Positions 30,656 through 37,882 of a stretch of DNA of 37,882 nt are shown in pieces. Location of the stretch: contig JAFTAH010000164.1 of assembly GCA_017458625.1 (NCBI GenBank), positions 1 through 37,882 of the forward strand, in the 5' to 3' direction. Both the position numbers and the translations under genes were made by a program. The notes beneath the pieces were generated by a model. That model was not told the origin of the DNA and made no database searches. It saw nothing but the letters and a program-made list of their open reading frames with translations. The DNA comes from Kiritimatiellia bacterium. Its GTDB lineage: Bacteria; Verrucomicrobiota; Kiritimatiellia; CAIQIC01; Lenti-01. Every line of letters begins with the position of its first letter. Position 1 is the first letter of the stretch.

Positions 30656-31597
30656 ATGAACGAGACGGCTGGACAGAAACTGCAAGCGTGGTGGCGCGGA
30701 TTCCGCTGGAATCCGCTAAGCGCACGGGCGTGGACCGACCTCGCCTGGTGGGGCCTCATCTGCGCCGGCCTGTTCTATCTGTTCCATCTGCACGGGAGCA
30801 ACCAGAACAACTTCAATTCGCTGTTCTTGTGGCTGAACGACCGGTGGACGAACGACTTTGCCTACTGCGCGCTGCTGCCCATCGGGGCGCTGGTGGCGCT
30901 GTGGGTGGTGCGCCGCAAGATTGCGGCGGAAAACCGGCGTACCTGCTGGGGCGGCGCTCCGGTACTGGTGTTCGGGCTGTTCCTGCACTGGCTGGGCATG
31001 CTGGTGCAGCATCCGCGCCTCTCGGCCGCCGGCCTGATTGTCGTGCTGTGGGCACTCCCGCTCCTGTTCTACGGCTGGGGCGTGGCACGGCATCTGCTCT
31101 TCCCGTGCGGCGTGCTCTTCCTCGCGATTCCCCTGAACTTCCTGGACAGCATGACCGCCCCGCTGCGGCTGCTGGTGGCCCAATCCTCGGCCTTCATCCT
31201 CAATTCCCTCGGGTTGCAAGTGGTGCAAGAGGGGGCGGGCCTGCATTCCGCCGCCGGCAACTCGTTCGCCTTCAACGTGGCCCCTGAATGCTCGGGCCTG
31301 CGCTCGCTGTTCGCCATGACGGCCCTCATGGCGTTCTACGCGTGGTTCACCCAGAAGACCGTGTTGAAGAAGTGGGTGCTGTTCTGCTTCTCGGTGCCGG
31401 TGGCGGTGCTGGCGAACATCGTGCGGGTGATGCTGGTGGTGGTGGTGGCAAGGTTCTTCGGCCAGGAATTCGCGGCCGGCCTCTGGCACGACTATTCCGG
31501 CTACCCGATCTTCGTCGTGGGGCTGGGCCTGATGTTTGCGGTGGACAAGCTGCTGAACGCAAAATACGGAGCGTCATGGAAACGGATCGGACAGTAG
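30656..31597 (+). CDS. Exosortase (EpsH/Xrt family)
   Basis: 313 residues with about eight membrane helices. Exosortases are integral-membrane cysteine proteases/transpeptidases that process PEP-CTERM-type sorting signals and accompany exopolysaccharide loci. The catalytic triad is visible: Cys212 in APECSGLRS, Arg257 in NIVRVM and His278 in WHDYSGYPIF. No PEP-CTERM substrate lies in this window. The downstream EpsI-like gene overlaps it by 22 bases, giving translational coupling. The subfamily cannot be fixed by eye. Confidence 0.93.
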   Translation: MNETAGQKLQAWWRGFRWNPLSARAWTDLAWWGLICAGLFYLFHLHGSNQNNFNSLFLWLNDRWTNDFAYCALLPIGALVALWVVRRKIAAENRRTCWGGAPVLVFGLFLHWLGMLVQHPRLSAAGLIVVLWALPLLFYGWGVARHLLFPCGVLFLAIPLNFLDSMTAPLRLLVAQSSAFILNSLGLQVVQEGAGLHSAAGNSFAFNVAPECSGLRSLFAMTALMAFYAWFTQKTVLKKWVLFCFSVPVAVLANIVRVMLVVVVARFFGQEFAAGLWHDYSGYPIFVVGLGLMFAVDKLLNAKYGASWKRIGQ

Positions 31598-32403
31598 CCG
31601 TGCTTCCACGCCTCTTCGCGCTGGCCGCCATTGTCCTCGCGGGCTACATGACGGCCGCCCACACGGGTGTCGTCGACACCGACCAGGCCGGCATCCGGCT
31701 GGAACTGCCCACGCAACTGGGCCCCTGGCAGGGACACGAGCTGCTGTTCTGCTCCTCGCGAAACTGCGGCCACTCGTTCTTCGTGGAAAACCTGCCGCTC
31801 GACCCCGACGGCACGCCCTCCGACGTCTGCCCCGACTGTGGCGCGCCCTTGGCGACGATGAACTGGGCCGAACAGTCCATGCTCCCGAAGGATACCGGGC
31901 TGACGCGCAGCGTCTACGTCCCCAATCCGCCCCCTGGCCCGACCTTCTACGCGACCATCGTGCTGTCGGGAGACGACCGTTCCAGCATCCACCGCCCACA
32001 GGTCTGCATGGTGGCGCAAGGTCACGATATCCAGGACGAGTACACCATCGCCGTCGACATGGGCGAAGGCCGTCCGCCCCTCGACGTGCATGTGCTCGAA
32101 TTCGCCCGCCCCGTCGAAGGCCAGCCGGACAAGATCGAAACCACATACTACGCCTACTGGTTCGTCGGCAAGGGCCGCACCACCGCCTCGCACGTGCAGC
32201 GGATGATCTGGATGGCGACCGACCGCATCTTCCACGGCGTCAACCACCGCTGGGCCTACGTGTCGATCTTCGGCGCGCGCATCCCCGGCAGCCGCGCCCA
32301 CGTCCAGACCATCGCCGACATCGCCTCCCGCCTCCATCCCGCCATCCTCCTGCCCGACGACCCCCCTCTCGCCGAAGTCCCGCCCGTCAATCCGAGCGAA
32401 TAG
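31576..32403 (+). CDS. EpsI-like exosortase-associated protein with zinc-ribbon insert
   Basis: 275 residues. An N-terminal membrane anchor ([16 protein letters not shown]) leads to the EpsI core: [14 protein letters not shown], then RSVYVPNPP and [26 protein letters not shown], where the HRP-x-x-C segment corresponds to the H-x-P-x-x-C signature of the family. Unusual is an insert at about 56-92 with C-x4-C and a later CPDCG, a zinc-ribbon-like arrangement not part of typical EpsI. The C-terminus is Pro-rich. GGAG precedes the ATG, which lies inside the exosortase gene. Confidence 0.87.
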   Translation: METDRTVAVLPRLFALAAIVLAGYMTAAHTGVVDTDQAGIRLELPTQLGPWQGHELLFCSSRNCGHSFFVENLPLDPDGTPSDVCPDCGAPLATMNWAEQSMLPKDTGLTRSVYVPNPPPGPTFYATIVLSGDDRSSIHRPQVCMVAQGHDIQDEYTIAVDMGEGRPPLDVHVLEFARPVEGQPDKIETTYYAYWFVGKGRTTASHVQRMIWMATDRIFHGVNHRWAYVSIFGARIPGSRAHVQTIADIASRLHPAILLPDDPPLAEVPPVNPSE

Positions 32404-32452
32404 CCATTTTCATCCTGTTGCCCAGACCCCTCGCTTTTGGAGATTCCCTGCC

Positions 32453-33430
<978 letters not shown>

Positions 33431-33432
33431 CC

Positions 33433-33936
33433 ATGATGCTTCAATATATCGACCTCCAGGGAACCACCAAGGACATCCCGCTGGACAAGCCGGTCACGCT
33501 CGGCCGCGACCGCGCCGCCACCATCCCCCTGCCCCATCCGTCCGTCTCCCGCAACCACGCCTCGATTTCCGCGCAGGCCGACGGCTCGCTGGCCATCCGC
33601 GACCATGACTCCAGCAACGGCATCTACGTCAACGACCGCCGCATCACCGGCATTGCCTCGCTCGCGAGCGGCGCAAAGATTCAGATTGGCGAACTCCTCT
33701 TCTCCATCGAGATCTCGCCCAACCCTGAAATCCCCACCGTTCTGAAGGCCCTCCCGGCCCCGGCGCCCGCCGCCGCCGCGCCTGCCGCCGCCGCTACGCC
33801 TGCCGCCGCTGCCCCGGCTGCCCCGGCTACGGAACCCGCCGCCGCTCCGGCTGCCCCCGACGCCCCGGCCGCTCCCGCGCCCGCCGCCATTCCCAACAAC
33901 GCCGGCCGCAAGAAAATCGTCATCAAGCTCAAGTAG
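33433..33936 (+). CDS. FHA domain protein
   Basis: 167 residues. An FHA phosphothreonine-binding domain at about 1-95 shows LGRDRAATIPLPHPSVSRNHASIS and DHDSSNGIYVNDRRI, keeping the Arg, Ser and Asn of the binding loops. An Ala/Pro-rich low-complexity linker (about 100-155) ends in a short basic segment GRKKIVIKLK. FHA proteins read Ser/Thr kinase phosphorylation, and the basic tail may bind membrane, nucleic acid or a partner. No kinase is in the window. Only 2 bases after uxs, so co-translated with a sugar-nucleotide enzyme, which is unusual. Confidence 0.9.
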   Translation: MMLQYIDLQGTTKDIPLDKPVTLGRDRAATIPLPHPSVSRNHASISAQADGSLAIRDHDSSNGIYVNDRRITGIASLASGAKIQIGELLFSIEISPNPEIPTVLKALPAPAPAAAAPAAAATPAAAAPAAPATEPAAAPAAPDAPAAPAPAAIPNNAGRKKIVIKLK

Positions 33937-33987
33937 CTCCCCTCCCCTCCTCCGGTGGGCCCCTTGCCGCCCCCCGCCTCCCCTTTT

Positions 33988-34039
33988 CTAGAATCCTGGA
34001 AGTCTAGAATTCTAGATGTCTAGAAATCTAGGCATCTAG
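33988..34039. repeat. CTAG array with exact 8-bp period (7 positions, 6 exact)
   Basis: CTAG at 33988, 34004, 34012, 34020, 34028 and 34036, with CTGG at the expected 33996. Linkers differ (AATC, AAGT, AATT, ATGT, AAAT, GCAT). Same period and number of units as the array at 2194-2245, and likewise placed between two convergent genes. Confidence 0.85.
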
Positions 34040-34087
34040 TTTCTTCTCGCCCAAGAGGCGCGGGGTGGTTCTGGCCCGCCTGGAGGC

Positions 34088-35023
34088 TCAGCGTAGCATG
34101 TAGATGAGCTTGAGGGGTTCGCCGTTGCGCTCGATGTCGAAGACGAAGGTGTCGAGCTGGCCGTCGAAGAACTGCGACAGCAGGAACTCGGCGCGCCGCT
34201 GGCTCGTCATCCGCAGCGAGTTCACGCGCCGCACCACGTCGCCGTTCTGGAAGCCGATCTGCGCATAGAAGTCGGCCTCGCCGCAGGACGTGTCCAGGCG
34301 GTAGCCCGCCACGGAATGCTGCTCGTCATAGTCGGGCGCCATCCCCAGATACATCCCGGACACCCGTTGCGGATCGTCGAGGACCTCCTGCGCATATTTC
34401 ATCAGGACGTCCTTCGAAATCTCCCACCGCGTTTCGCCCACGCGCGCTCCGAAGCGGTTCGTTTCCAGTACGGTCGGGGCGGCCCCGGCCAGTTGCTGAC
34501 CGCCCAGACCGGTCGCATCCCCGGATCTGCCGCCCCCGGTCGCCGGCGGGGCCAGGAAGACCATTTCCTCGTGCGCGCCATCGCTCAGCAGGACGTATTC
34601 GTTCTCGATGCGGACCACCCGCACGTCGCCGACCTGCTCCGACTCCGCCGCCAGCAGCTGCTCGCCGGTCTGCACGTCGTCGAGGATGGCGCAACGGGCC
34701 TGCGAGTCGTCGCGGTGGCCTTCGGCATCGAAGACCATGAACACGCCGGCCAGCCGGTAGCGCGCCGCCAAGGCCCCCTTCGGCGTTGCGGCCTCGTGGA
34801 CCTCGCCACCTTGGAAAAGTGCCCAGGCGGTTTTTTCGGCCAGTGCCCCTCCGCGCATGGACAGCTCGTCTGGCGCCCAACTGTGCCGCATCGGCTTGCC
34901 GTTCTCGTGGAGCGGCGAGAGCAGGCCGCAGACCAGCGCCGCCGCCGCTCCCAGCGCCAGCACGGCCAGCACTGCCGCGGCGGCCCGCCATGTCCGCCTG
35001 TCGCCTGTCCATTTCTCCATCAT
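34088..35023 (-). CDS. GspC-like inner-membrane protein with HR and PDZ-type domains
   Basis: 311 residues. One N-terminal membrane helix (about 12-35, AAAAVLAVLALGAAAALVCGLL), a homology-region-like middle (GVFMVFDAEGHRDDSQARCAILDD ... VVRIENEYVLLSDGAHEEMVFL, about 92-165) and a C-terminal PDZ-like domain (about 240-311) with IGFQNGDVVRRVNSLRM and VFDIERNGEPLKLIYML. This order is that of GspC, the type II secretion subunit that links the inner-membrane platform to the secretin. No other gsp genes are adjacent. GGAAG just before the double ATG (35023/35020) sets the start. The C-terminus may instead belong to a related PulC-like protein. Confidence 0.8.
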   Translation of the reverse strand: MMEKWTGDRRTWRAAAAVLAVLALGAAAALVCGLLSPLHENGKPMRHSWAPDELSMRGGALAEKTAWALFQGGEVHEAATPKGALAARYRLAGVFMVFDAEGHRDDSQARCAILDDVQTGEQLLAAESEQVGDVRVVRIENEYVLLSDGAHEEMVFLAPPATGGGRSGDATGLGGQQLAGAAPTVLETNRFGARVGETRWEISKDVLMKYAQEVLDDPQRVSGMYLGMAPDYDEQHSVAGYRLDTSCGEADFYAQIGFQNGDVVRRVNSLRMTSQRRAEFLLSQFFDGQLDTFVFDIERNGEPLKLIYMLR

Positions 35024-35124
35024 CGTTGCTTCCGGCCTATGGCGCCGTAGCGCCTTGCGTCCTTCAACCTCACCCCTTTCCCCCGCAAATTGCAATCCTA
35101 ATCCGCCGCCTCTCTGCAAAAAAG

Positions 35125-35522
35125 TGACAACCGGGGCCCGGCCGAGTAAGCCGGATTCTGTCACGTCGCCCCTTGCGGGACCACGCCTGGCCATTTGTCT
35201 GAGCGATCAACCCGAGACGGCCGCAGCTTGCGCCGCGCGGGACGGGCCGCCCCTTTCCATCTCCTATTTGATCTTGCTCCGGGCGGGGTTTACCTTGCGC
35301 GGAACCTCTCGGCCTCCGCACGGTGGTCTCTTGCACCGCCGTTTCACCCTTACCTGGCACCTTGCGGCACCGGGCGGTATCGTTTCTGTGGCACTTTCCT
35401 TTCCCGCCGTTTGCCAGCGGGATTCCACACCTCCCGGCGTGGACGCCCTGCCCTGTGGAGTCCGGACTTTCCTCCGCACGACCTGCGCCGCACGGCGGCC
35501 AGCGTACCGGGCCCCGGTTGTC
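35125..35522 (-). ncRNA. rnpB: RNase P RNA (bacterial class A)
   Basis: The minus strand contains the diagnostic GAGGAAAGTCCGGACTCC near the 5' end (about 35460-35476) and ACAGAATCCGGCTTACTC near the 3' end. The 5' ACAACCGGGGCCCGG pairs with the 3' CCGGGCCCCGGTTGT to form helix P1. A T6 run directly after P1 (about 35118-35123) completes the terminator. This RNA is the catalytic part of tRNA 5' processing. The ends are estimated from P1. Confidence 0.96.
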
Positions 35523-35542
35523 AATGAACATCGGAACCGTGT

Positions 35543-36286
35543 CTACGGCTCCTGCGGCGCCTCGCCCTCCGCCTGCTCGGCGAAAAGCATCCGTCCGCAA
35601 AAATCGCACGAGGTGACCGTGTCATGCTTGTGCGCCGCGACCACCTGCGCCGGTGCCAGCTTCATGTGGCAGCAGCCGCACGTCCCATGCTCCACCCGCG
35701 CAATCGCCGCATCCCCGTAGCGTCCGAAAAGCCGGTCGTAGCGTGCCAGGATGGCCCCCGGAATCCCCTTCACCGCTTCCGCCCGCCGCGCCTCCAGGGC
35801 CGCCAGCTCCGTCGTGCGCGTCCCCGCCCGCTCGTCGAACCGAGCCAGCGACTCCGCCACCGACGCCTCCTCCTGCACCAGTGCCACCTTCTCCAGCCCG
35901 AGAAGCTTCTCGTTCTTCTCCCGGAGCTCCATCGCCTCGACGGCCGCATCCTCCTCCCGCCGCACGCGCTCGTGCAGTTCCGCGATCTCCTTTTCCATCG
36001 CGCGATAGGCCTCGTTCGACTTGATGGCCAGCTGGTCGTTCTTGCGCTTCGCGATCTTCAGCCGCGCATCCTCGGCGGCGGCCTCGCGGTCGCGAATCTC
36101 CGCCTGGATAATGTCCAGCCGCGCCTGCGCTTCCGCCAGCCGCTTCTTGGCCGGCTCCACCTGGGCCTGGATTTGCGCCCGGAGCGAATCCTTTGCTTCG
36201 ACCTCCCGCCGAAGCTTCCGGATTTCCCGGTCCAGGTCCTGCACGCCCAACAATTGCTCAATCGCCGTAGCCACCGTTTCTGCCAC
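35543..36286 (-). CDS. C4-type zinc-ribbon coiled-coil protein (CT398/DUF164-like)
   Basis: 247 residues from a GTG start. A long antiparallel coiled-coil hairpin (about 8-175, rich in Glu, Arg, Ala) is followed by a C4 zinc ribbon: GTCGCCHM and TSCDFCGRM (C-x-x-C pairs about 20 residues apart). The family, including chlamydial CT398, is widespread; a role in protein complexes or transcription has been proposed but not settled. It ends about 20 bases before rnpB on the same strand, an arrangement also seen in other phyla. A promoter (36308-36336) overlaps the end of the upstream methyltransferase gene. Confidence 0.92.
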   Translation of the reverse strand: MAETVATAIEQLLGVQDLDREIRKLRREVEAKDSLRAQIQAQVEPAKKRLAEAQARLDIIQAEIRDREAAAEDARLKIAKRKNDQLAIKSNEAYRAMEKEIAELHERVRREEDAAVEAMELREKNEKLLGLEKVALVQEEASVAESLARFDERAGTRTTELAALEARRAEAVKGIPGAILARYDRLFGRYGDAAIARVEHGTCGCCHMKLAPAQVVAAHKHDTVTSCDFCGRMLFAEQAEGEAPQEP

Positions 36287-36307
36287 CTTTCTGCAAACGT
36301 TTTCCCT

Positions 36308-36336
36308 CTTATACTCCAGCCGGCCCCTCCTCGCAA
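36308..36336 (-). promoter_or_regulatory. Promoter of the zinc-ribbon gene (and possibly rnpB)
   Basis: Minus strand TTGCGA (36336-36331), 17-base spacer, TATAAG (36313-36308). The -10 overlaps the stop codon of the upstream gene. Start predicted near 36301. Confidence 0.6.
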
Positions 36337-37076
36337 GCTTCCGGGCCCCACTTGCCGATGACCGGCGACCCCGCCAGCGCGGTCAGGCCCACTCCCCGGC
36401 AAACCGCCTCCATGGCCGCGCTGACGCCCTTCGACTTCAGCATCCGGTGAATCACCATGGGCATCGCGAACTGCTTCTTCAGCGCCACCCGCCGCCAGTG
36501 ACAGGCCGCAAATGCCTCCTGCACCTCCCGATGCCGAAACAGCTTCCATTCGCGCGTGTTCTTCTCGAACTTCTTCTTGGCCCCGAACAGCGCCGGAGCG
36601 ATCGCGTTGGCCGACTGGCTCGTCGGGTAGTCCACGACCACCATCTTGCGCGCCACCCGGCAGAGCTCCTTCACCAGCGTCTGCCACAGCTCGCAATGCG
36701 TTAGCAGCCGGAAGCAGATGACCGCGTCGAACGAGTGGTCGGCAAACGGCAGCGCGACGACCGACCCCACCAGGAAGCGCGCCTTCCCCTCCTCCACCAG
36801 CGAGGAGATCCGATGCTTGCAGCTCTCGTCCGAGCCCAGCACTGTCACCGCATAGCCTTCCCTCACCAGCGGATGCGCCAGCTGCCCGTGGCCGCCGCCC
36901 ACGTCCAGGATGCTCGCTCCCCTGGGCAGGTCGGCCAGCAGCTGCAACGTCAGCTTTTCCTGCACGCCCAGCATCCACTCGCCCCACGCCCCCGCGAACC
37001 GTCCCGCGTATTCGTCTGTCGAAGTATGGATGTCCGCCGTCTCGGGAAACGGACACTCCGGATTGGTCTTGCTCAT
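36309..37076 (-). CDS. Class I SAM-dependent methyltransferase
   Basis: 255 residues. Methyltransferase_11-type core: SILDVGGGHGQLAHPLV (SAM motif I, about 55), VLGSDES, then VALPFADHSFDAVICFRLLTH (about 105-130) and MVVVDYPTS. The C-terminal 90 residues are basic and helical. It resembles small-molecule or quinone-type methyltransferases of the UbiE/UbiG class but the substrate cannot be read from sequence. GGAG 7 bases before the ATG. It lies 22 bases upstream of the zinc-ribbon gene. Confidence 0.9.
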   Translation of the reverse strand: MSKTNPECPFPETADIHTSTDEYAGRFAGAWGEWMLGVQEKLTLQLLADLPRGASILDVGGGHGQLAHPLVREGYAVTVLGSDESCKHRISSLVEEGKARFLVGSVVALPFADHSFDAVICFRLLTHCELWQTLVKELCRVARKMVVVDYPTSQSANAIAPALFGAKKKFEKNTREWKLFRHREVQEAFAACHWRRVALKKQFAMPMVIHRMLKSKGVSAAMEAVCRGVGLTALAGSPVIGKWGPEACEEGPAGV

Positions 37077-37097
37077 GCCAGTCTCCTCTTTGCGCGT

Positions 37098-37882
37098 CTA
37101 ATGGGTTCCATACGCCCGGCGCGGACGGAAGCCACCCCCGCCCTTTTCATGCCCGCCGCCATGGAAGCCGCCGCCGAACCCCTTGCCTCCGCCCGGCTTG
37201 AACCCGCCCTTCTTGAACCCTCCCTTCTTGAACCCTCCCGGCTTGAAGCCCCCGCCATGGAAGCCGCCCTCCCCCCGGAACCCTCCGCCCTCGAAGCCGC
37301 CCTCGTGCCCCCAGCCACTCGACTTGAAGTTGCCGCCGCCATGCCCCCCCTTGAACCCGCCCTTCTTGAACCCGCCCTTGCCGAAGTTCCCCTTGCCAAA
37401 ACCGCCCTTGCCGAACCCACCCTTCTTGAAGCCGCCCTTGAAGCCGCCCTTGGCCCCGAACCCGCCCTTGAAGCCGCCACGCCCGCCCGGACTGCGCTCG
37501 AAGCCGCCATCATACCCCCGCTCCCGCCGCCCCTCGAAGCCGCCTTCGCGCCCTTCTCCGCCGAAACGCTCGTCCGCATCCCATCGCTTCCAGCCCCCGT
37601 CCGCCTTATGGCCGAACGGCTTCTTGCCGAAGCCACCTTTTCCGAAGGGCTTCCGGCCAAAAGGCTTCTTGCCGAAACCCCCGTCCCCGCCGCCGAACGG
37701 CTTGCGCCCGAAGCCCTGGCGATGGCGGAACGACCCCGCCTCCGCCTCGCCCCAGTCCTCGTCGCCTTCGCCGCCGCCCTCGAAGTCGCCCCGACCGCCC
37801 CCATGCCCGAACTTGCCAAAACTCCGCTTGCCGAACGGCTTCTTCCAGCCCCGCTTGTCGCTAAAGGGCTTGCCCGCACCCG
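37098..37882 (-). CDS. Gly/Phe/Lys-rich low-complexity protein (5' end outside window)
   Basis: In the frame ending at the TAG at 37098-37100 the minus strand is open for 260 codons to the window edge. The translation is built from repeats such as GGFKKGGF, KPFGKGGFGKKPFG, FKGGFGAKGG and GGFHGGGF, with acidic patches (EGGGEGDEDWGEAEAG) and ends GGGGFRPRRAYGTH. There is no ATG in this part, so the start and any folded N-terminal domain lie beyond 37882. Such RGG/FG-like basic tails occur on bacterial DEAD-box helicases and pseudouridine synthases and bind RNA. Competing frames give only Ser/Arg/Ala-rich text. Repeat slippage could vary its length. Confidence 0.75.
   Translation of the reverse strand, partial: GAGKPFSDKRGWKKPFGKRSFGKFGHGGGRGDFEGGGEGDEDWGEAEAGSFRHRQGFGRKPFGGGDGGFGKKPFGRKPFGKGGFGKKPFGHKADGGWKRWDADERFGGEGREGGFEGRRERGYDGGFERSPGGRGGFKGGFGAKGGFKGGFKKGGFGKGGFGKGNFGKGGFKKGGFKGGHGGGNFKSSGWGHEGGFEGGGFRGEGGFHGGGFKPGGFKKGGFKKGGFKPGGGKGFGGGFHGGGHEKGGGGFRPRRAYGTH

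Noticed and set aside
37073..37879. Ser/Arg/Ala-rich minus-strand frame
   Set aside because: A neighbouring frame of the GGFK repeat; the repeat frame ending at 37098 has coherent Gly/Phe/Lys periodicity.

Overview
This window is a GC-rich bacterial chromosomal segment from a diderm. The gene set points to the PVC superphylum, most plausibly Kiritimatiellota or Lentisphaerota; that placement is inference from protein types and no 16S gene is present. The pointers are a TonB-like protein carrying squalene-cyclase-like toroid repeats beside ExbB/ExbD genes, an exosortase with an EpsI partner, a large prepilin-like secreted protein, and a DNRLRE-type secreted protein. Where I can recognise promoters they are of the ordinary TTGNNN-17-TANNNT kind, for example upstream of the TPR operon, mutL, the DNRLRE gene and both tRNA genes.

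Layout. 1-1306: a long imperfect palindrome, then a pRiA4b ORF-3-like gene (minus). 1307-1945: rubrerythrin and its terminator (plus). 2284-9878: a six-gene minus-strand operon with its own promoter and terminator, encoding two exported TPR-type proteins, ExbB, two ExbDs and a TonB-anchored alpha/alpha-toroid protein. 10296-11928: DUF167 protein and HolA. 12178-14816: an unknown DUF3102-like protein and a TolC-like outer-membrane protein. 15002-18371 (minus): TudS/DUF523, NFU, a small basic protein, tRNA-Glu(UUC), an RlmD-type methyltransferase, SmpB and RpoZ. 18424-21221 (minus): FolP, TlyA and a membrane-anchored S1/P1 nuclease-like enzyme. 21905-22915: prepilin-like protein. 23133-26051: MutL and ComF. 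26045-29153: two related inverted-repeat elements flanking a secreted DNRLRE-repeat protein. 29246-30598: tRNA-Glu(CUC) and MutY. 30656-33936: exosortase, EpsI-like protein, UDP-glucuronate decarboxylase and an FHA protein, probably one exopolysaccharide-related operon. 34088-37882 (minus): GspC-like protein, RNase P RNA, C4 zinc-ribbon coiled-coil protein, a methyltransferase, and the 3' part of a Gly/Phe/Lys-rich low-complexity protein running off the edge.

Three things stand out beyond the gene list. First, two intergenic arrays carry CTAG at exact 8-bp spacing (2194-2245 and 33988-34039). Second, an undescribed (to me) motif, GTGA-N3-TACGTGAAA followed by a T-rich TTTTCGC block, recurs about eleven times and only at transcription-unit boundaries, in both orientations. 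Third, the TPR/ExbB/ExbD/toroid operon looks like an energised envelope machine in which the usual TonB C-terminal domain is replaced by a cyclase-like toroid.
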